From: Candidatus Tenderia electrophaga
GTDB taxonomy: Bacteria; Pseudomonadota; Gammaproteobacteria; Tenderiales; Tenderiaceae
Assembly: GCA_001447805.1 (NCBI GenBank)
Contig: CP013099.1
Span: forward strand, 2,861,181-2,925,180
Direction of reading: 5' to 3'
Length of the DNA stretch: 64,000 bases
A program made the translations under genes and the position numbers. This document shows, piece by piece, positions 19,101 through 27,405 of this stretch; positions within the stretch are counted from its first letter, which is position 1; every line of letters starts with the position of its first letter. The notes under the pieces were generated by a model. It was not told the origin of the DNA. It searched no databases and saw only the letters and a program-made list of their open reading frames with translations.

Positions 19101-19567
19101 GCGGCCTCCAGATACAGGGCGTCGGGATCGTCACTGATGGCCGGCTGGGCCCCGAATCTGGAGAGCACCGGCAGCTGACGTGTGAGCGAGGCGCACAGCG
19201 AGTCGATAGTCTGGATGCGCAGCCGCGCGGGATTGTGCAACAACCGCCAACCCTGTTGCGCGTCGCGCGCCAGGGCGGCGCGGGCCAGTTCCCGGGTCTG
19301 TTTGAGATAATCATCCGCGTTGTCCGCCAGCGGTCGGGTCGCCAGCCGCAGGGCGTCGAGCAAACGCTCGCGCATCTCGGCGGCGGCCTTGCGCGTGAAG
19401 GTAATGGCAACAATCTCCTCCGGCTGCGCCACCCGCGCCAGCAGCACCAGAAAGCGTTGAGTGATGAGACCGGTCTTGCCGGAACCGGCGGGGGCCTGAA
19501 CGATGAATGAGCGGCTGGGATCGAGGGCCCGCTGACGTTGTTCCATATCGACGATCGTGTTACTCAT
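16175..19567 (-). CDS. AddA-like UvrD/RecB-family helicase-nuclease
   Basis: This protein of 1130 residues should unwind and degrade DNA from double-strand ends. Superfamily 1A helicase motifs are visible: the Walker A APAGSGKT (about 25-32), TFTRKAAAEMRER, the Walker B DEFQDT (423-428), GDPMQSIYRFR (about 455-465) and, later, LMTIHKSKGLEFD and YVAATRARRRL. A RecB-type PD-(D/E)XK nuclease ends the protein, with IIDYKTG around residue 1070. The ATG at 19567 overlaps the preceding gene's stop (ATGAGTAA), which indicates translational coupling. With the AddB-like partner this forms a two-subunit, RecBCD-like machine. It could be called AddA or a RecB-like protein; the pairing favours AddA-like. 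Confidence 0.9.
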   Translation of the reverse strand: MSNTIVDMEQRQRALDPSRSFIVQAPAGSGKTGLITQRFLVLLARVAQPEEIVAITFTRKAAAEMRERLLDALRLATRPLADNADDYLKQTRELARAALARDAQQGWRLLHNPARLRIQTIDSLCASLTRQLPVLSRFGAQPAISDDPDALYLEAARTTLADLEQGQDWSPAIEQLLAHLDNNLGLAEQMLVSMLARRDQWLRHLVKVREPQWREALERALANTVVELLHQARDAFPVMQISSLMELVDFASQRVADDHPLAACRGLTDLPHAHADALPQWLGVCELLLAKQGGWRKRLDAKLGFPAPSGTKDKAEKALFKQRKEDAQALIGLLDQVPGLQQQLHDVRSLPSPRYSDAQWQIVEAMCELLLVAVAHLRVVFGSRGQVDFSEMAQSALTALGEEEAPSDLALALDYRIQHLLVDEFQDTSFGQFELLQRLTAGWQPDDGRSLFLVGDPMQSIYRFREAEVGLYLRARRAGIGDVALTPLTLSVNFRSQAGVVDWVNRTFADVFPPSEDVTVGAVAYSRSVAFHGHDGEAVQIHPWLAQDAAAEADRVVDLICRAQRENPRGSIAVLVRARSHLAEIVAAMKREGLRYRAIEIEQLGHRPVVQDLYALTRALLHPADRLAWLALLRAPWCGLELADLTRLADADASAVIWRQLQDDALIAQLSAPGRQRLTRLRSVLVKAMAARFRHGLRHWVESVWLQLGGPACVENSTDLEDAEVFLNLLQTLDSAGGLDEVQLLDERLAKLFARPDIEADDGLQLMTIHKSKGLEFDTVILPGLGRKAPPDESPLLMWLERWSSGARGELLLAPLRATGEVHDAIYNYLKSVDKRKAEFETGRVLYVAATRARRRLHVLGHTTANEQDLRPPQSGSLLKLLWPTLEEEFVQAHDSVRPTTAEVTAREDGFAALASLKRSRAEWQPPTPTSSWELGAEATLLEQETELEFSWAGETARHVGTVVHELLQRIAQQGLQHWDEQRITALRPYYRAALLRLGVMADAVEDAAAQVEQSLRLTLRDERGRWILASGHQDSACELALSGMLGGRVVRVVIDRSFVDEHGTRWIIDYKTGAHEGGDSTAFLDSEQARYQHQLSRYAALMQLRDPRPIRVGLYFPRLQAWRAWEAEG

Positions 19568-22244
19568 CCTCATCTCCCATACCGATCTCATCCAGTTCGC
19601 TGGCGGCCAGTTCGTTGATGCGGCACAGCGGTCCCAGGTCGCAATAGCTGCAGGCGCGGCTGTTGTGGGTATAGGCATCCTTGGGATCGACTTCGGCGCG
19701 GCCACGGCGGAAGTTGTCGCCCAGGCGATTCAATTCGTCGCGCCACAGGCCCTGCTGTACAGACCAGTCCACCGCGCCGGGCTTGATGTCCTTGGCGACG
19801 CCCGTGTCGCGGCTCACCCCCTTCAAGGCCAGCTCGCCGGGGCGCAGGGTGGCGAAGGCCAGCGCCGTCACCTGGCGCTCGCTGGTGACGGCATACAGGG
19901 GCAGCTGGGGTTCGTTGGGCCGCTCGCCGAACCAGTCGTTGGGGCTGCTGCGCCCGGTCTTATAGTCGATGATCAGCTCGCCGCCGGTGGTCAGCCGGTC
20001 AATGCGGTCGGCCTTGATGCTCATGTTCAAACCGGCAACAACGACCTGACGCGCCTGCTCCACGGCGACAACTTCGAACGGCGACCGTTGTGTCTCCAAT
20101 TCCAGCCAGGCCCGCGCCAATTTGATCAGGCGCAGCTTTTCCAACGCGGCGAAACGTGCGCTGAACTGTTGCGGAAACTGCTGCGCCTCTGCGTCGATCA
20201 CCTGCGCGACTATGTTTTCCACCCGCTGTTGCAGCGCCGGGTCATCCTGGCGCAGCAGCGTCTGCTGATCCTTGAGTTCGCGCCATAGCAGCTCCATCAC
20301 CCGGTGCGCCAGGTTGCCGCGGGCGGCGGCGTCCAGGCCCACCTGCGCCGTCTGCAGGCCTTCGGCCTTGAGCCGATGACGCCCGAAGGCGCGAAAGGGA
20401 CAGGCGGCCTGGTCCTTGAAGAGGGCGGTGCCGCCGCGCACCTCGATGCCCATGGGCAACGCCGGCGCTTGCCAGTCGCAATAGCTTTCCAGCTGACGCG
20501 ATTCAAACAGCTGATCGCGATAGGGGGGCGGCGCATTTTCCAACCAAGACGCCTGCGCCACAGGCGCGGCGTCGGCGATCATGGGGCTGGGACGCAGATC
20601 GGCATCCCCGTCGCGGCGTGGATAACTGACGATCACCTCGGGTGCGGCGGCGAACAGGCGCCGGCCCAGCTGCTCGGCATAGGCCAGTTCACGTTCGGCG
20701 GAGGCGTGGGGCATATTCAGGCGCCGTTGCAGGGCGATCGGCAGGAAAGGATGAGGCGTCGGCGCCGACGGCCAGACGCCGTCGTGCAGCCCCATCACCC
20801 AACAGTGGCTGAACTGCACCCCGGCCGCCTCCAGCACACCCAGCACCTGGATGGGCTCATTCCTGCTCTGCGCCTGAAACAGCACGCTGCCGGCCTGCTG
20901 GCGCAGTTGTTTCAATGCCTCACTGTAGGTGAGATTGGCGGTCACCTGACTCAGCCCGGCGAAACGAGCCAGCAGCTTGTGCCAGGCCTGCAGGGTCTGG
21001 TAGGCGTCGCTGTCCAGACTGCGCTCGCCGGGCCAGCCGGCCTGTTGCAGCAAATGTTGAAAACTGCGTGCCCATGCGTCCGGGGCCTGGCGCCGCGGCA
21101 GTTCGCTGAGACTCTGCCGCAGGCCCTGCAGCAGCCGGCTGAGGCGATCGCAACCGGCATTGTCACTGTGGCGCAGCACCTGGTTCAGAGTCAGGCGCGC
21201 CTCGCCGCGGCGGCGCAGCAGTGCATCCAATTGGGCGCGCACGGCCAGCTCCCGATCGGCGCCGCCAATCCAGGGGGACAGCAGCAGGCGGCCCCACTCG
21301 GCCAGCGGCGCCGGCGCGCGCAATACCGCCAGCAGGGTCAGCGCAGTGTGGATCATGGGCAGCTGCACCATGGCGCGGCCGAGGGAGATGTTGTAGGGAC
21401 GCAGCGGGCGCCGCTCCAGATCCAGCACGGCGCCAGGCAGCAACACCTGGTCGAAGATACGTTCGATGTCGGCGCGCATGGCGGCCAGGTCGGGCACCAC
21501 CACGCCGATGGGCGGCGCGGCATCGCGCTGCAACAGCTGGCGCAGCCACAGCGCCACCTGCCGGATCTCGGCCTGACTGTCGGCGCAGGATTGCAAAGAC
21601 ACCTGCGCCGGGGGCTGTTCCAATTCGGACTGCTCGATGACCGCCCCCTGGCGCTGCAATGCGGCGATCAGGCTTTGATGCTGCGGTGTCAGTTCGTCGA
21701 AACCGGCCAGCAGGAAATGGCCGTTGAGGTTCAGCCGCCCCTCATCAAGGGCGTTAATCAGCCAATCGGGCAGCACCTCTTGATCCAGCCAGTGATGTTG
21801 TTCACAACGCCGTTGATACTCCCTGGCCCAGGCATGAAAGGCAACGCTGTCCGCTTGGGTCTCAGCGCCGAGCACGGCGACGGGTTGATTCCATTGCCTG
21901 AGCAGGCGCCAGGCCTGCATGGCGGAACGCGCGGCGGCATGGGTGTTGAGCAAGGACTCGCCGTGAACCGAGGAATGGATCACCGCCTCCCACACCGCCA
22001 GCGCCTGTTCCGCTGTCAACAAATCGAGCGAGCGGCCGGCGTGCTCAAATTGGGCCTCCTGCCACAAGCGCTGCAGCCAGGCGTTCCATGGCAAGATCGT
22101 CGGTGTGGTCCAACTGTGCTTGCGCTGTTGGCGCTGCCGGTCTTCATAAGACGTGTGCAGGTGCAGCGCCAAACGGCTGTTGACCGTTAACACGGTGCAA
22201 CCGGCGGCGATGTTTTCCAGTAATGCAGACACGCGTTGCTCCAT
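19560..22244 (-). CDS. AddB-like nuclease with probable iron-sulfur cluster
   Basis: An 894-residue partner of the AddA-like helicase. The N-terminal two thirds resemble a degenerate helicase fold without a Walker A motif (the usual GxGKT is replaced by VLTVNSRLAL). The C-terminal RecB-type nuclease has ADRIDR and IIDYKTG (about 745-764). Four cysteines frame it: Cys615 in AACPFRAF and Cys865, Cys868, Cys874 in CSYCDLGPLC. This CX-long-CX2CX5C pattern is the 4Fe-4S cluster layout known from AddB and related nucleases. It matches a family annotated only as a probable DNA repair protein in gamma- and betaproteobacteria. The ATG at 22244 was chosen over a longer frame; no strong ribosome site precedes it. 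Confidence 0.85.
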   Translation of the reverse strand: MEQRVSALLENIAAGCTVLTVNSRLALHLHTSYEDRQRQQRKHSWTTPTILPWNAWLQRLWQEAQFEHAGRSLDLLTAEQALAVWEAVIHSSVHGESLLNTHAAARSAMQAWRLLRQWNQPVAVLGAETQADSVAFHAWAREYQRRCEQHHWLDQEVLPDWLINALDEGRLNLNGHFLLAGFDELTPQHQSLIAALQRQGAVIEQSELEQPPAQVSLQSCADSQAEIRQVALWLRQLLQRDAAPPIGVVVPDLAAMRADIERIFDQVLLPGAVLDLERRPLRPYNISLGRAMVQLPMIHTALTLLAVLRAPAPLAEWGRLLLSPWIGGADRELAVRAQLDALLRRRGEARLTLNQVLRHSDNAGCDRLSRLLQGLRQSLSELPRRQAPDAWARSFQHLLQQAGWPGERSLDSDAYQTLQAWHKLLARFAGLSQVTANLTYSEALKQLRQQAGSVLFQAQSRNEPIQVLGVLEAAGVQFSHCWVMGLHDGVWPSAPTPHPFLPIALQRRLNMPHASAERELAYAEQLGRRLFAAAPEVIVSYPRRDGDADLRPSPMIADAAPVAQASWLENAPPPYRDQLFESRQLESYCDWQAPALPMGIEVRGGTALFKDQAACPFRAFGRHRLKAEGLQTAQVGLDAAARGNLAHRVMELLWRELKDQQTLLRQDDPALQQRVENIVAQVIDAEAQQFPQQFSARFAALEKLRLIKLARAWLELETQRSPFEVVAVEQARQVVVAGLNMSIKADRIDRLTTGGELIIDYKTGRSSPNDWFGERPNEPQLPLYAVTSERQVTALAFATLRPGELALKGVSRDTGVAKDIKPGAVDWSVQQGLWRDELNRLGDNFRRGRAEVDPKDAYTHNSRACSYCDLGPLCRINELAASELDEIGMGDEDE

Positions 22245-22419
22245 TTCAGGGCACAAAAATCGAAGTTTACAGTTTACTGGAAAGTGTGTATCCAGCACGG
22301 GAGAATCCCCCGGGTTCGCCTCGGACTCACTCAAACGCCATCGAACACGGGACAAAGGACGAGGCTCAGGTCAAGAAAGGCGGTTTTGTCGTATTGGGGC
22401 CTGTGGGTTCATTTCCCGG

Positions 22420-23388
22420 TCAACGGGGATCTAATCTGAACGCCAAGCTGGGCAGCAGATAACTCTGTTCGGCCAACGGCCCGTCGATCCACAGCGGCCG
22501 CGATTCGCTTAACAGTTCGGCCAGCGGCTGTTCACCCCGGGCATAGGCGTCGACCATTTGTTTCAGGGTGAGATAGGCCGGTCGGTTCAGGTAAGACCGG
22601 CAGTGCGACACGACTCGGCGCAGCACGATGACATGGCGACGCCGGGTGGCCTGGTAGGTGAATTGGCGTGCATACCATACGCCATAGACGTGCAGATCGC
22701 GTTGGCCCAGCCTGGCCCCCGCCAGGTTTGCCAGCCAGGCATCCATGCGCCTCAGCCCACGGGCGCCATGGGCCAGCAGGCTGAGGCGCTCGCGGCGGTG
22801 GAACGCCTTAAGCTGCGCCACACTGGGTGGCTGGGCGGCAAAGCGGCGCCAACGGCGATAGGCCTCGACGCGCTGGATAAAATTGACCTGCTGCTCGGAT
22901 GACACCAGGGCGGTTTCTTCCACCACCGGCAGCAACGGCAAGGCCCGCATAATGCAGGCGGCGAACAGACCGGCGCCCTTGGCTCGGCGAGCGCCCGACC
23001 GCTTTACCGGCGTGCTGGACACAGCGCAACTGGGCGAGCGCGCCTTGAAGATATAGCCATCAATGTCGGCCAATTGATGCACCGTTACGCCAGCGAAGCG
23101 GGTCAAATCACGCGTCACATCCAGTCGCGCATCGGCGACCCCGACAGCCCGCAAACGACCGTTCGTCTCCACCAATTCGATCGGCGGACGCGGCACGCCC
23201 ATGCCGATTTCCACCTCCGGACAAATGGGAATCAGCTCCAGCCATTGAGCCAGTATATGCACCGCAAAGGGGTTGAACTTATCAGCGCCGTCATAGCGCA
23301 CCCGCTGACCGGTGAGGCAGGCGCTTAGCGCCAGTCGCAAATCTGTTTTTGGCGGTTGAGTTTGCCTAGACTTGTGTGAAACACTCAT
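22420..23388 (-). CDS. DUF523 and DUF1722 (YbgA-like) protein
   Basis: This 322-residue protein joins two domains of unknown function. The N-terminal DUF523 part begins near ALSACLTGQRVRYDG and holds CPEVEIGMGVPR and KARSPSCAV, with conserved cysteines. The C-terminal DUF1722 part (from about residue 190) resembles E. coli YbgA (LKAFHRRERLSLLAH). The fusion is common in gammaproteobacteria; a link to photolyase genes or stress is known from other genomes, but none is adjacent here. The start at 23388 was chosen because the longer frame crosses the slt promoter. It is divergent from slt. Confidence 0.85.
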   Translation of the reverse strand: MSVSHKSRQTQPPKTDLRLALSACLTGQRVRYDGADKFNPFAVHILAQWLELIPICPEVEIGMGVPRPPIELVETNGRLRAVGVADARLDVTRDLTRFAGVTVHQLADIDGYIFKARSPSCAVSSTPVKRSGARRAKGAGLFAACIMRALPLLPVVEETALVSSEQQVNFIQRVEAYRRWRRFAAQPPSVAQLKAFHRRERLSLLAHGARGLRRMDAWLANLAGARLGQRDLHVYGVWYARQFTYQATRRRHVIVLRRVVSHCRSYLNRPAYLTLKQMVDAYARGEQPLAELLSESRPLWIDGPLAEQSYLLPSLAFRLDPR

Positions 23389-23476
23389 GTGGGTCCGACA
23401 CCTCGTGGGCTTGCAATACAACGCGTCGCGGGCGAGTCAAGAAAGTGTGAGGCAGGCCGAAGAATGCCTTATAAGT

Positions 23477-25450
23477 ATGAAGCATTTTCTTCCCATCATC
23501 GCATTGAGCTTTCTCGGCTGCCTGTGGCTACCGGCATACGGCGCCGGCGGCAACACCGTCGCGCTTACCTTATCAAGCCGCACGACAGAGCCACAACTGC
23601 TGCAGCAACGGGCCGACTTTATCGCCGCCCGCAACGCCCTGCGGCGCGGCCAACAGCACAGGTACAACGAGCTGGCGCGCGAGCTGCAGGATTACCCCCT
23701 GTATCCTTACCTGGAGTACTGGAACCTCAACCGTCATTTAAGCACGGTCGCGACCGCCGAGATCGATCGCTTTCTGCAACGCTATGACGAGCTCTACCTG
23801 GCCGACCGCCTGCAACGCCACTGGCTGGAGAAATTGGCGCAGCAGGGGCGCTGGCAATTGTTTCTGCGCTACTACGACGGGCGCGATGACGCCGAAATGC
23901 AGTGTTATCACCGCCGCGCGCTCTACAAGAGCGGTGATAAGGCCGCTGCGCTCGAGGATATGGAGAAACTTTGGCTGGTGGGTCGCTCGCAACCGCGCGC
24001 CTGTGATCCGCTGTTCTCGGTGTGGCGCGACGCCGGCCGCCTGACCCCCGAGCTGGCCTGGCAACGACTGCAGCTGGCCATGGATAACGGCCAAACGTAT
24101 CTAGCCCGCTATCTGGAACGCTTTCTCGAGCCGCAACAGCGCGAATGGGCGGCCCTGTGGCGCGAAATTCACCGCCATCCGGAACGGCTGGTTGAGCATC
24201 CGCGGCTACGGCAAGACAGCGCGCTGGCCAGAACCGTCCTGGCCCACGGCGTACGACGTATGGCGCGCCGCAATCCCACCCAGGCGGCCGAAACCTGGGA
24301 CAAGCTGGTGATGGAATTCGCCTTCAGCGAGGCGGAGTTCAATGCCACCGAGACCTATATCGCCCTCTCCCTGGCCCGCGCCCACGCCCCCGAGGCCATG
24401 CATTGGCTCGGCAGTGTCAACGTCGAGAATGAAGACATTCGTGAATGGCGCATCCTCACCGCCATCAACCAGGACGACTGGGAAAACGTCATCTTCTGGT
24501 TCGACCAATTGCCCGCCGAAGAACAACAGTCGCTGCGCTGGCGCTACTGGCTGGCGCGCGCCTATGAGCAGACCGGCAAGCCCAACCGGGCACAGATCAT
24601 CTACGCTGCCGTGGCCAAGGCGCGCGACTATTACGGCTTTCTGGCCGCCGACCGCATCGATGCGCCCTATGATTTCGGCAACCAGCCGCTACATTTCAGC
24701 GCCGCCGAACTGGCCGAAACCGAGCGTCTGCCCAGTATTGTGCGCATGCGCGAGTTTTATCTCATGGGCGACACCCTTAACGCCCGGCGTGAGTGGTATT
24801 CCGCCATCCAGGAAATGAACACGCGCGAGATTCAGAAAGTCGCCAAGATCACCCATGACTGGGGCTGGCATGACCGCGCCATCCACAGCCTGGGCCAGGC
24901 ACGCTATTGGGATGATCTGGAGATCCGCTTTCCCCTGGCGCATCGCGACAACATCCACAAAAACGCCAACAAGCAGCAGATCGATCCGGCTTGGGCCTAT
25001 GCCGTGATTCGCCAGGAAAGCGCCTTCGCCTCCGATGCCCGCTCGCCGGCGGGCGCCATGGGGCTGATGCAGATCATGCCCAGCACCGGCCGTCTGATCG
25101 CACGCGATCTCAATACCCGCCTGAAAAACAAGTCCCAACTGCTGGACGTCGACCTCAACATCCGTTTCGGCATCAGCTATCTACGCAAGGTGATGAACCG
25201 CTTCGACGACAACACCGTACTCGCCACCGCCGCCTACAATGCCGGCAGTCAGCGGGTCAAGAGCTGGCTGCCCAGCGACGCGGAACTCGCGCCCGATCGC
25301 TGGATAGAAAACGTGCCGTTCAGAGAGACGCGCGATTATCTGAAACGCGTGCTGGCCTATAGCGCCATCTACGACGAACGCATGCAACGCCCGGTGACGC
25401 CGCTGAAACAACGCATGTCCCTGATTCTTCCCACTGCCCCACCCTCCTAA
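23477..25450 (+). CDS. slt: soluble lytic murein transglycosylase (Slt70 type)
   Basis: A 657-residue periplasmic enzyme that cleaves murein exolytically. A cleavable signal peptide (MKHFLPIIALSFLG and on to AYGA) is followed by the long helical U-shaped superhelix of Slt70 and then the SLT domain, with the catalytic Glu in YAVIRQESAFASDARSPAG and then GLMQIMPSTGR and ATAAYNAGSQRV. The length is close to E. coli Slt (645 residues). The in-frame extension upstream to 23372 is not used because the signal peptide starts at the ATG at 23477. A terminator lies just downstream. Confidence 0.96.
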   Translation: MKHFLPIIALSFLGCLWLPAYGAGGNTVALTLSSRTTEPQLLQQRADFIAARNALRRGQQHRYNELARELQDYPLYPYLEYWNLNRHLSTVATAEIDRFLQRYDELYLADRLQRHWLEKLAQQGRWQLFLRYYDGRDDAEMQCYHRRALYKSGDKAAALEDMEKLWLVGRSQPRACDPLFSVWRDAGRLTPELAWQRLQLAMDNGQTYLARYLERFLEPQQREWAALWREIHRHPERLVEHPRLRQDSALARTVLAHGVRRMARRNPTQAAETWDKLVMEFAFSEAEFNATETYIALSLARAHAPEAMHWLGSVNVENEDIREWRILTAINQDDWENVIFWFDQLPAEEQQSLRWRYWLARAYEQTGKPNRAQIIYAAVAKARDYYGFLAADRIDAPYDFGNQPLHFSAAELAETERLPSIVRMREFYLMGDTLNARREWYSAIQEMNTREIQKVAKITHDWGWHDRAIHSLGQARYWDDLEIRFPLAHRDNIHKNANKQQIDPAWAYAVIRQESAFASDARSPAGAMGLMQIMPSTGRLIARDLNTRLKNKSQLLDVDLNIRFGISYLRKVMNRFDDNTVLATAAYNAGSQRVKSWLPSDAELAPDRWIENVPFRETRDYLKRVLAYSAIYDERMQRPVTPLKQRMSLILPTAPPS

Positions 25451-25486
25451 TTAAACGGGCCATTCCGGCAATGCGACAAAAAAAAA

Positions 25487-25505
25487 GCCCGGCACGAAGC
25501 CGGGC
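25487..25505 (-). terminator. intrinsic terminator between slt and the HU gene
   Basis: A GCCCGGC/GCCGGGC stem with loop ACGAA is flanked by nine A on the left and TTT on the right. On the minus strand it reads as a stem followed by a long T-run, so it chiefly terminates the HU gene. It may also stop slt from the other side. Confidence 0.85.
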
Positions 25506-25534
25506 TTTACTATTAAAAACAGTGAGTTAAAAAA

Positions 25535-25966
25535 CTACTCAACCATTTCTTTCAGTTTCTTCAAAGGCAGAACCTTGACCACGGTACGGGCCGGTTTGGC
25601 CTTGAATACAGTTTCTTCGCCGGTAAAGGGATTGATACCCTTGCGTGCCTTGGTCGCCTTCTTGCGAATGGTCTTGACCTTGAGCAGGCCGGGCAGGTTG
25701 AACTGACCTACCGCACCTTTCTTAACGTGCGCCTCGATCACCTCACCCAAGCCGTCAAGCACGGCGCCAACATCCTTCTTGGCCACACCGGTGCGATCGG
25801 AGATCGTGCTCAACAGCTCGGTTTTGGTATACGCCTTCTTGGCGCGAGGAATCGGCTTGGCGGCCGGTGCGGCTGCAGCCTTTTTGACTGACTTCTTCTT
25901 GGTGACTGCTTTTTTGGTCGCCACCTTCTTCTTGGTAGCAGCTTTCTTTTTTACTGACTTTTTCAT
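25535..25966 (-). CDS. HU-family DNA-binding protein with lysine/alanine-rich N-terminal tail
   Basis: This 143-residue protein has two parts. Residues 1 to about 45 are a basic tail of KK, AT and KKSV repeats with an AAAAPAAKP stretch, much like histone H1 C-terminal tails. From about residue 47 an HU/IHF fold follows: YTKTELLSTISDRTGV, then VKKGAVGQFNLPGLLKVK, ARKGINPFTGEE and the end KLKEMVE. Canonical HU is about 90 residues. HU proteins bend and compact DNA; in Deinococcus an N-terminal and in mycobacteria a C-terminal basic tail adds nonspecific binding, and the same is inferred here. A strong terminator follows it, and it is divergent from the SCO1 gene. Confidence 0.9.
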   Translation of the reverse strand: MKKSVKKKAATKKKVATKKAVTKKKSVKKAAAAPAAKPIPRAKKAYTKTELLSTISDRTGVAKKDVGAVLDGLGEVIEAHVKKGAVGQFNLPGLLKVKTIRKKATKARKGINPFTGEETVFKAKPARTVVKVLPLKKLKEMVE

Positions 25967-26137
25967 AGTGTCGTTAGCCCCTTTTGGTTGTCGAGGTTAG
26001 CAAGTGAATACCACTCCGGTGTCCTATTTAAAAAAGATTCGTTTTTCCCATCGTCACCCACACTAAAACAAACCCCCTTCGCATTACCCTTTTACCACCC
26101 ATTATTAAAAAAATCACTATTATTACGGCACAAAATC

Positions 26138-26166
26138 GAAATTTTTTTAACTTCATCCGGTATAAT
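26138..26166 (+). promoter_or_regulatory. probable sigma-70 promoter of the SCO1/PCuAC operon
   Basis: A perfect TATAAT lies at 26161-26166, about 58 bp before the ATG of the SCO1 gene. The hexamer 17 bp upstream (GAAATT) is a poor -35 match, so the promoter may be weak or need an activator. The surroundings are strongly AT-rich compared with the coding DNA. Confidence 0.6.
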
Positions 26167-26224
26167 TCACGCGCAAAAACCCAGGCCGAACTGCGGTCGC
26201 GAATATTCGGGAGTCTTCAACGTC

Positions 26225-26866
26225 ATGCTAAACTTCCCTACCATGCTGGCACGATACAAAATCCCCTTTATAAGCTTGGCCCTTTTGGCCCTGGCCATAG
26301 GATTGGTTTACCTGCTAGAAACACGGGAACCGGCACCGCTGGAGTTCGACAACAGTACAGGTGTTTCGGTGATCTCGCCGCCCGTGCCTCTAGCCTCGGT
26401 GACACTGCAGGATCAGAACGGCGACGCATTTCGGACCAGCGATCTGGAAGGTCAATGGACACTGATGTTTTTTGGCTTCACCAACTGTCCCGATGTCTGC
26501 CCGACCACTTTGAGGACCCTGAAACAAGCGGAAGAACGCCTGCCACAGGCTATTAATTACGTCTTTACTACGCTCGATCCCCGCCGCGACACGCCCGAAA
26601 AGGTCAAAGAATACCTGGCCTTTTTCAACCCGGACTTTATCGGTCTAAGCGGCACCAAAGACGAAATTGACCGCCTCAGCGAAACACTTGGAGTAATCTA
26701 TGACTACGAGGGTGATGTAGAATCGGGCGACTATCTGGTCAACCACTATGCCGCCATCCTCGTGATCGACCCTAAGGCACGTTTGCGCGCCCACATCCTG
26801 CCGCCCCATCCGGTCGACAAGGTGGTCGATGCGACTACCAGACTGATTGACTACTACGGACATTGA
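26225..26866 (+). CDS. SCO1/SenC/PrrC-family copper chaperone
   Basis: This 213-residue membrane-anchored thioredoxin-fold protein inserts or reduces copper at the CuA site of cytochrome c oxidase. One N-terminal membrane anchor lies at about residues 12-32. The copper-binding CPDVC motif (in FTNCPDVCPTT) and the later conserved His in VNHYAAILVID are both present. I use the ATG at 26225, since the 79-residue upstream extension lies across the promoter and has no family similarity. The gene's stop is 2 bp from the next start, so it is co-transcribed with the PCuAC chaperone, its usual partner in copper delivery. Confidence 0.93.
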   Translation: MLNFPTMLARYKIPFISLALLALAIGLVYLLETREPAPLEFDNSTGVSVISPPVPLASVTLQDQNGDAFRTSDLEGQWTLMFFGFTNCPDVCPTTLRTLKQAEERLPQAINYVFTTLDPRRDTPEKVKEYLAFFNPDFIGLSGTKDEIDRLSETLGVIYDYEGDVESGDYLVNHYAAILVIDPKARLRAHILPPHPVDKVVDATTRLIDYYGH

Positions 26867-26868
26867 CC

Positions 26869-27348
26869 ATGCTAAATAAATTGTTGCTCGGCCTATCGCT
26901 CTCCTTGCTCATTGGCCCGGCCATCGCCGCAGGCGACGCAGCGATCGAGATCAAGGATCCCTGGATACGCAGCGCCCCGCCCAATGTCGCGGTCATGGCC
27001 GCTTATCTGCGCCTTATCAATCACTCCGATGACACAGTTAAGCTTATCGGCGTCAGCAGCCGTCAGTTTGAACGCGTGGAAGTGCATCGTTCCGTGATGC
27101 AGGACAACATCATACACATGGAAAAAATGGAGCCTCTGCTCATCGCGGGGAAACAGGAAATGATTTTCGAACCGGGCGGCTTCCATCTGATGCTGATGGA
27201 TCCGCATCGCCCGCTGCTAAAGGGCGACACCGCCCATCTGCGATTCGAATTTGATAACGGGCAAGAATTGATGCTTCAAGCCAGGGTGCAGGATACGGCG
27301 CCCGCAGGCGCGGATTCGGACATCGGTGATTTCCGCCACCAACACTGA
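26869..27348 (+). CDS. PCu(A)C periplasmic copper chaperone
   Basis: A secreted protein of about 159 residues. A signal peptide ends around AIAAG. The core carries the Cu(I)-binding pattern of PCuAC: His and Met residues in VEVHRSVMQDN, IHMEKM and GGFHLMLMDPH. In the family these hold Cu(I) for transfer to SCO or cytochrome oxidase. The ATG at 26869 starts 2 bp after the SCO1 stop; a TTG at 26863 would overlap it. The final HQH residues could add metal affinity. The pair is followed by a strong terminator. Confidence 0.92.
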   Translation: MLNKLLLGLSLSLLIGPAIAAGDAAIEIKDPWIRSAPPNVAVMAAYLRLINHSDDTVKLIGVSSRQFERVEVHRSVMQDNIIHMEKMEPLLIAGKQEMIFEPGGFHLMLMDPHRPLLKGDTAHLRFEFDNGQELMLQARVQDTAPAGADSDIGDFRHQH

Positions 27349-27376
27349 AGCGCGCTTTAATACCCGCGATTAAAAA

Positions 27377-27393
27377 GCCGGGACGAACCCGGC
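27377..27393 (+). terminator. bidirectional intrinsic terminator
   Basis: A GCCGGG/CCCGGC stem with loop ACGAA is flanked by AAAAA on the left and TTTTTT on the right. It ends the SCO1-PCuAC transcript on the plus strand. Read on the minus strand it also has a T-run and lies just after tRNA-Lys, so it likely ends that transcript as well. The loop and stem resemble the terminator at 25487-25505. Confidence 0.88.
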
Positions 27394-27405
27394 TTTTTTG
27401 ATAGA

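Noticed and set aside
20304-22190. A 628-codon open frame on the plus strand, antisense to the AddB-like gene.
   Set aside because: It lies opposite a well-supported gene in GC-rich DNA, where antisense frames stay open by codon bias. It has no family features and no ribosome site.
22420-25966. A possible foreign insertion at the DUF523 protein, slt and HU region.
   Set aside because: Codon use and base composition by eye match the surroundings, and no integrase, direct repeats or tRNA-end duplication accompanies it.
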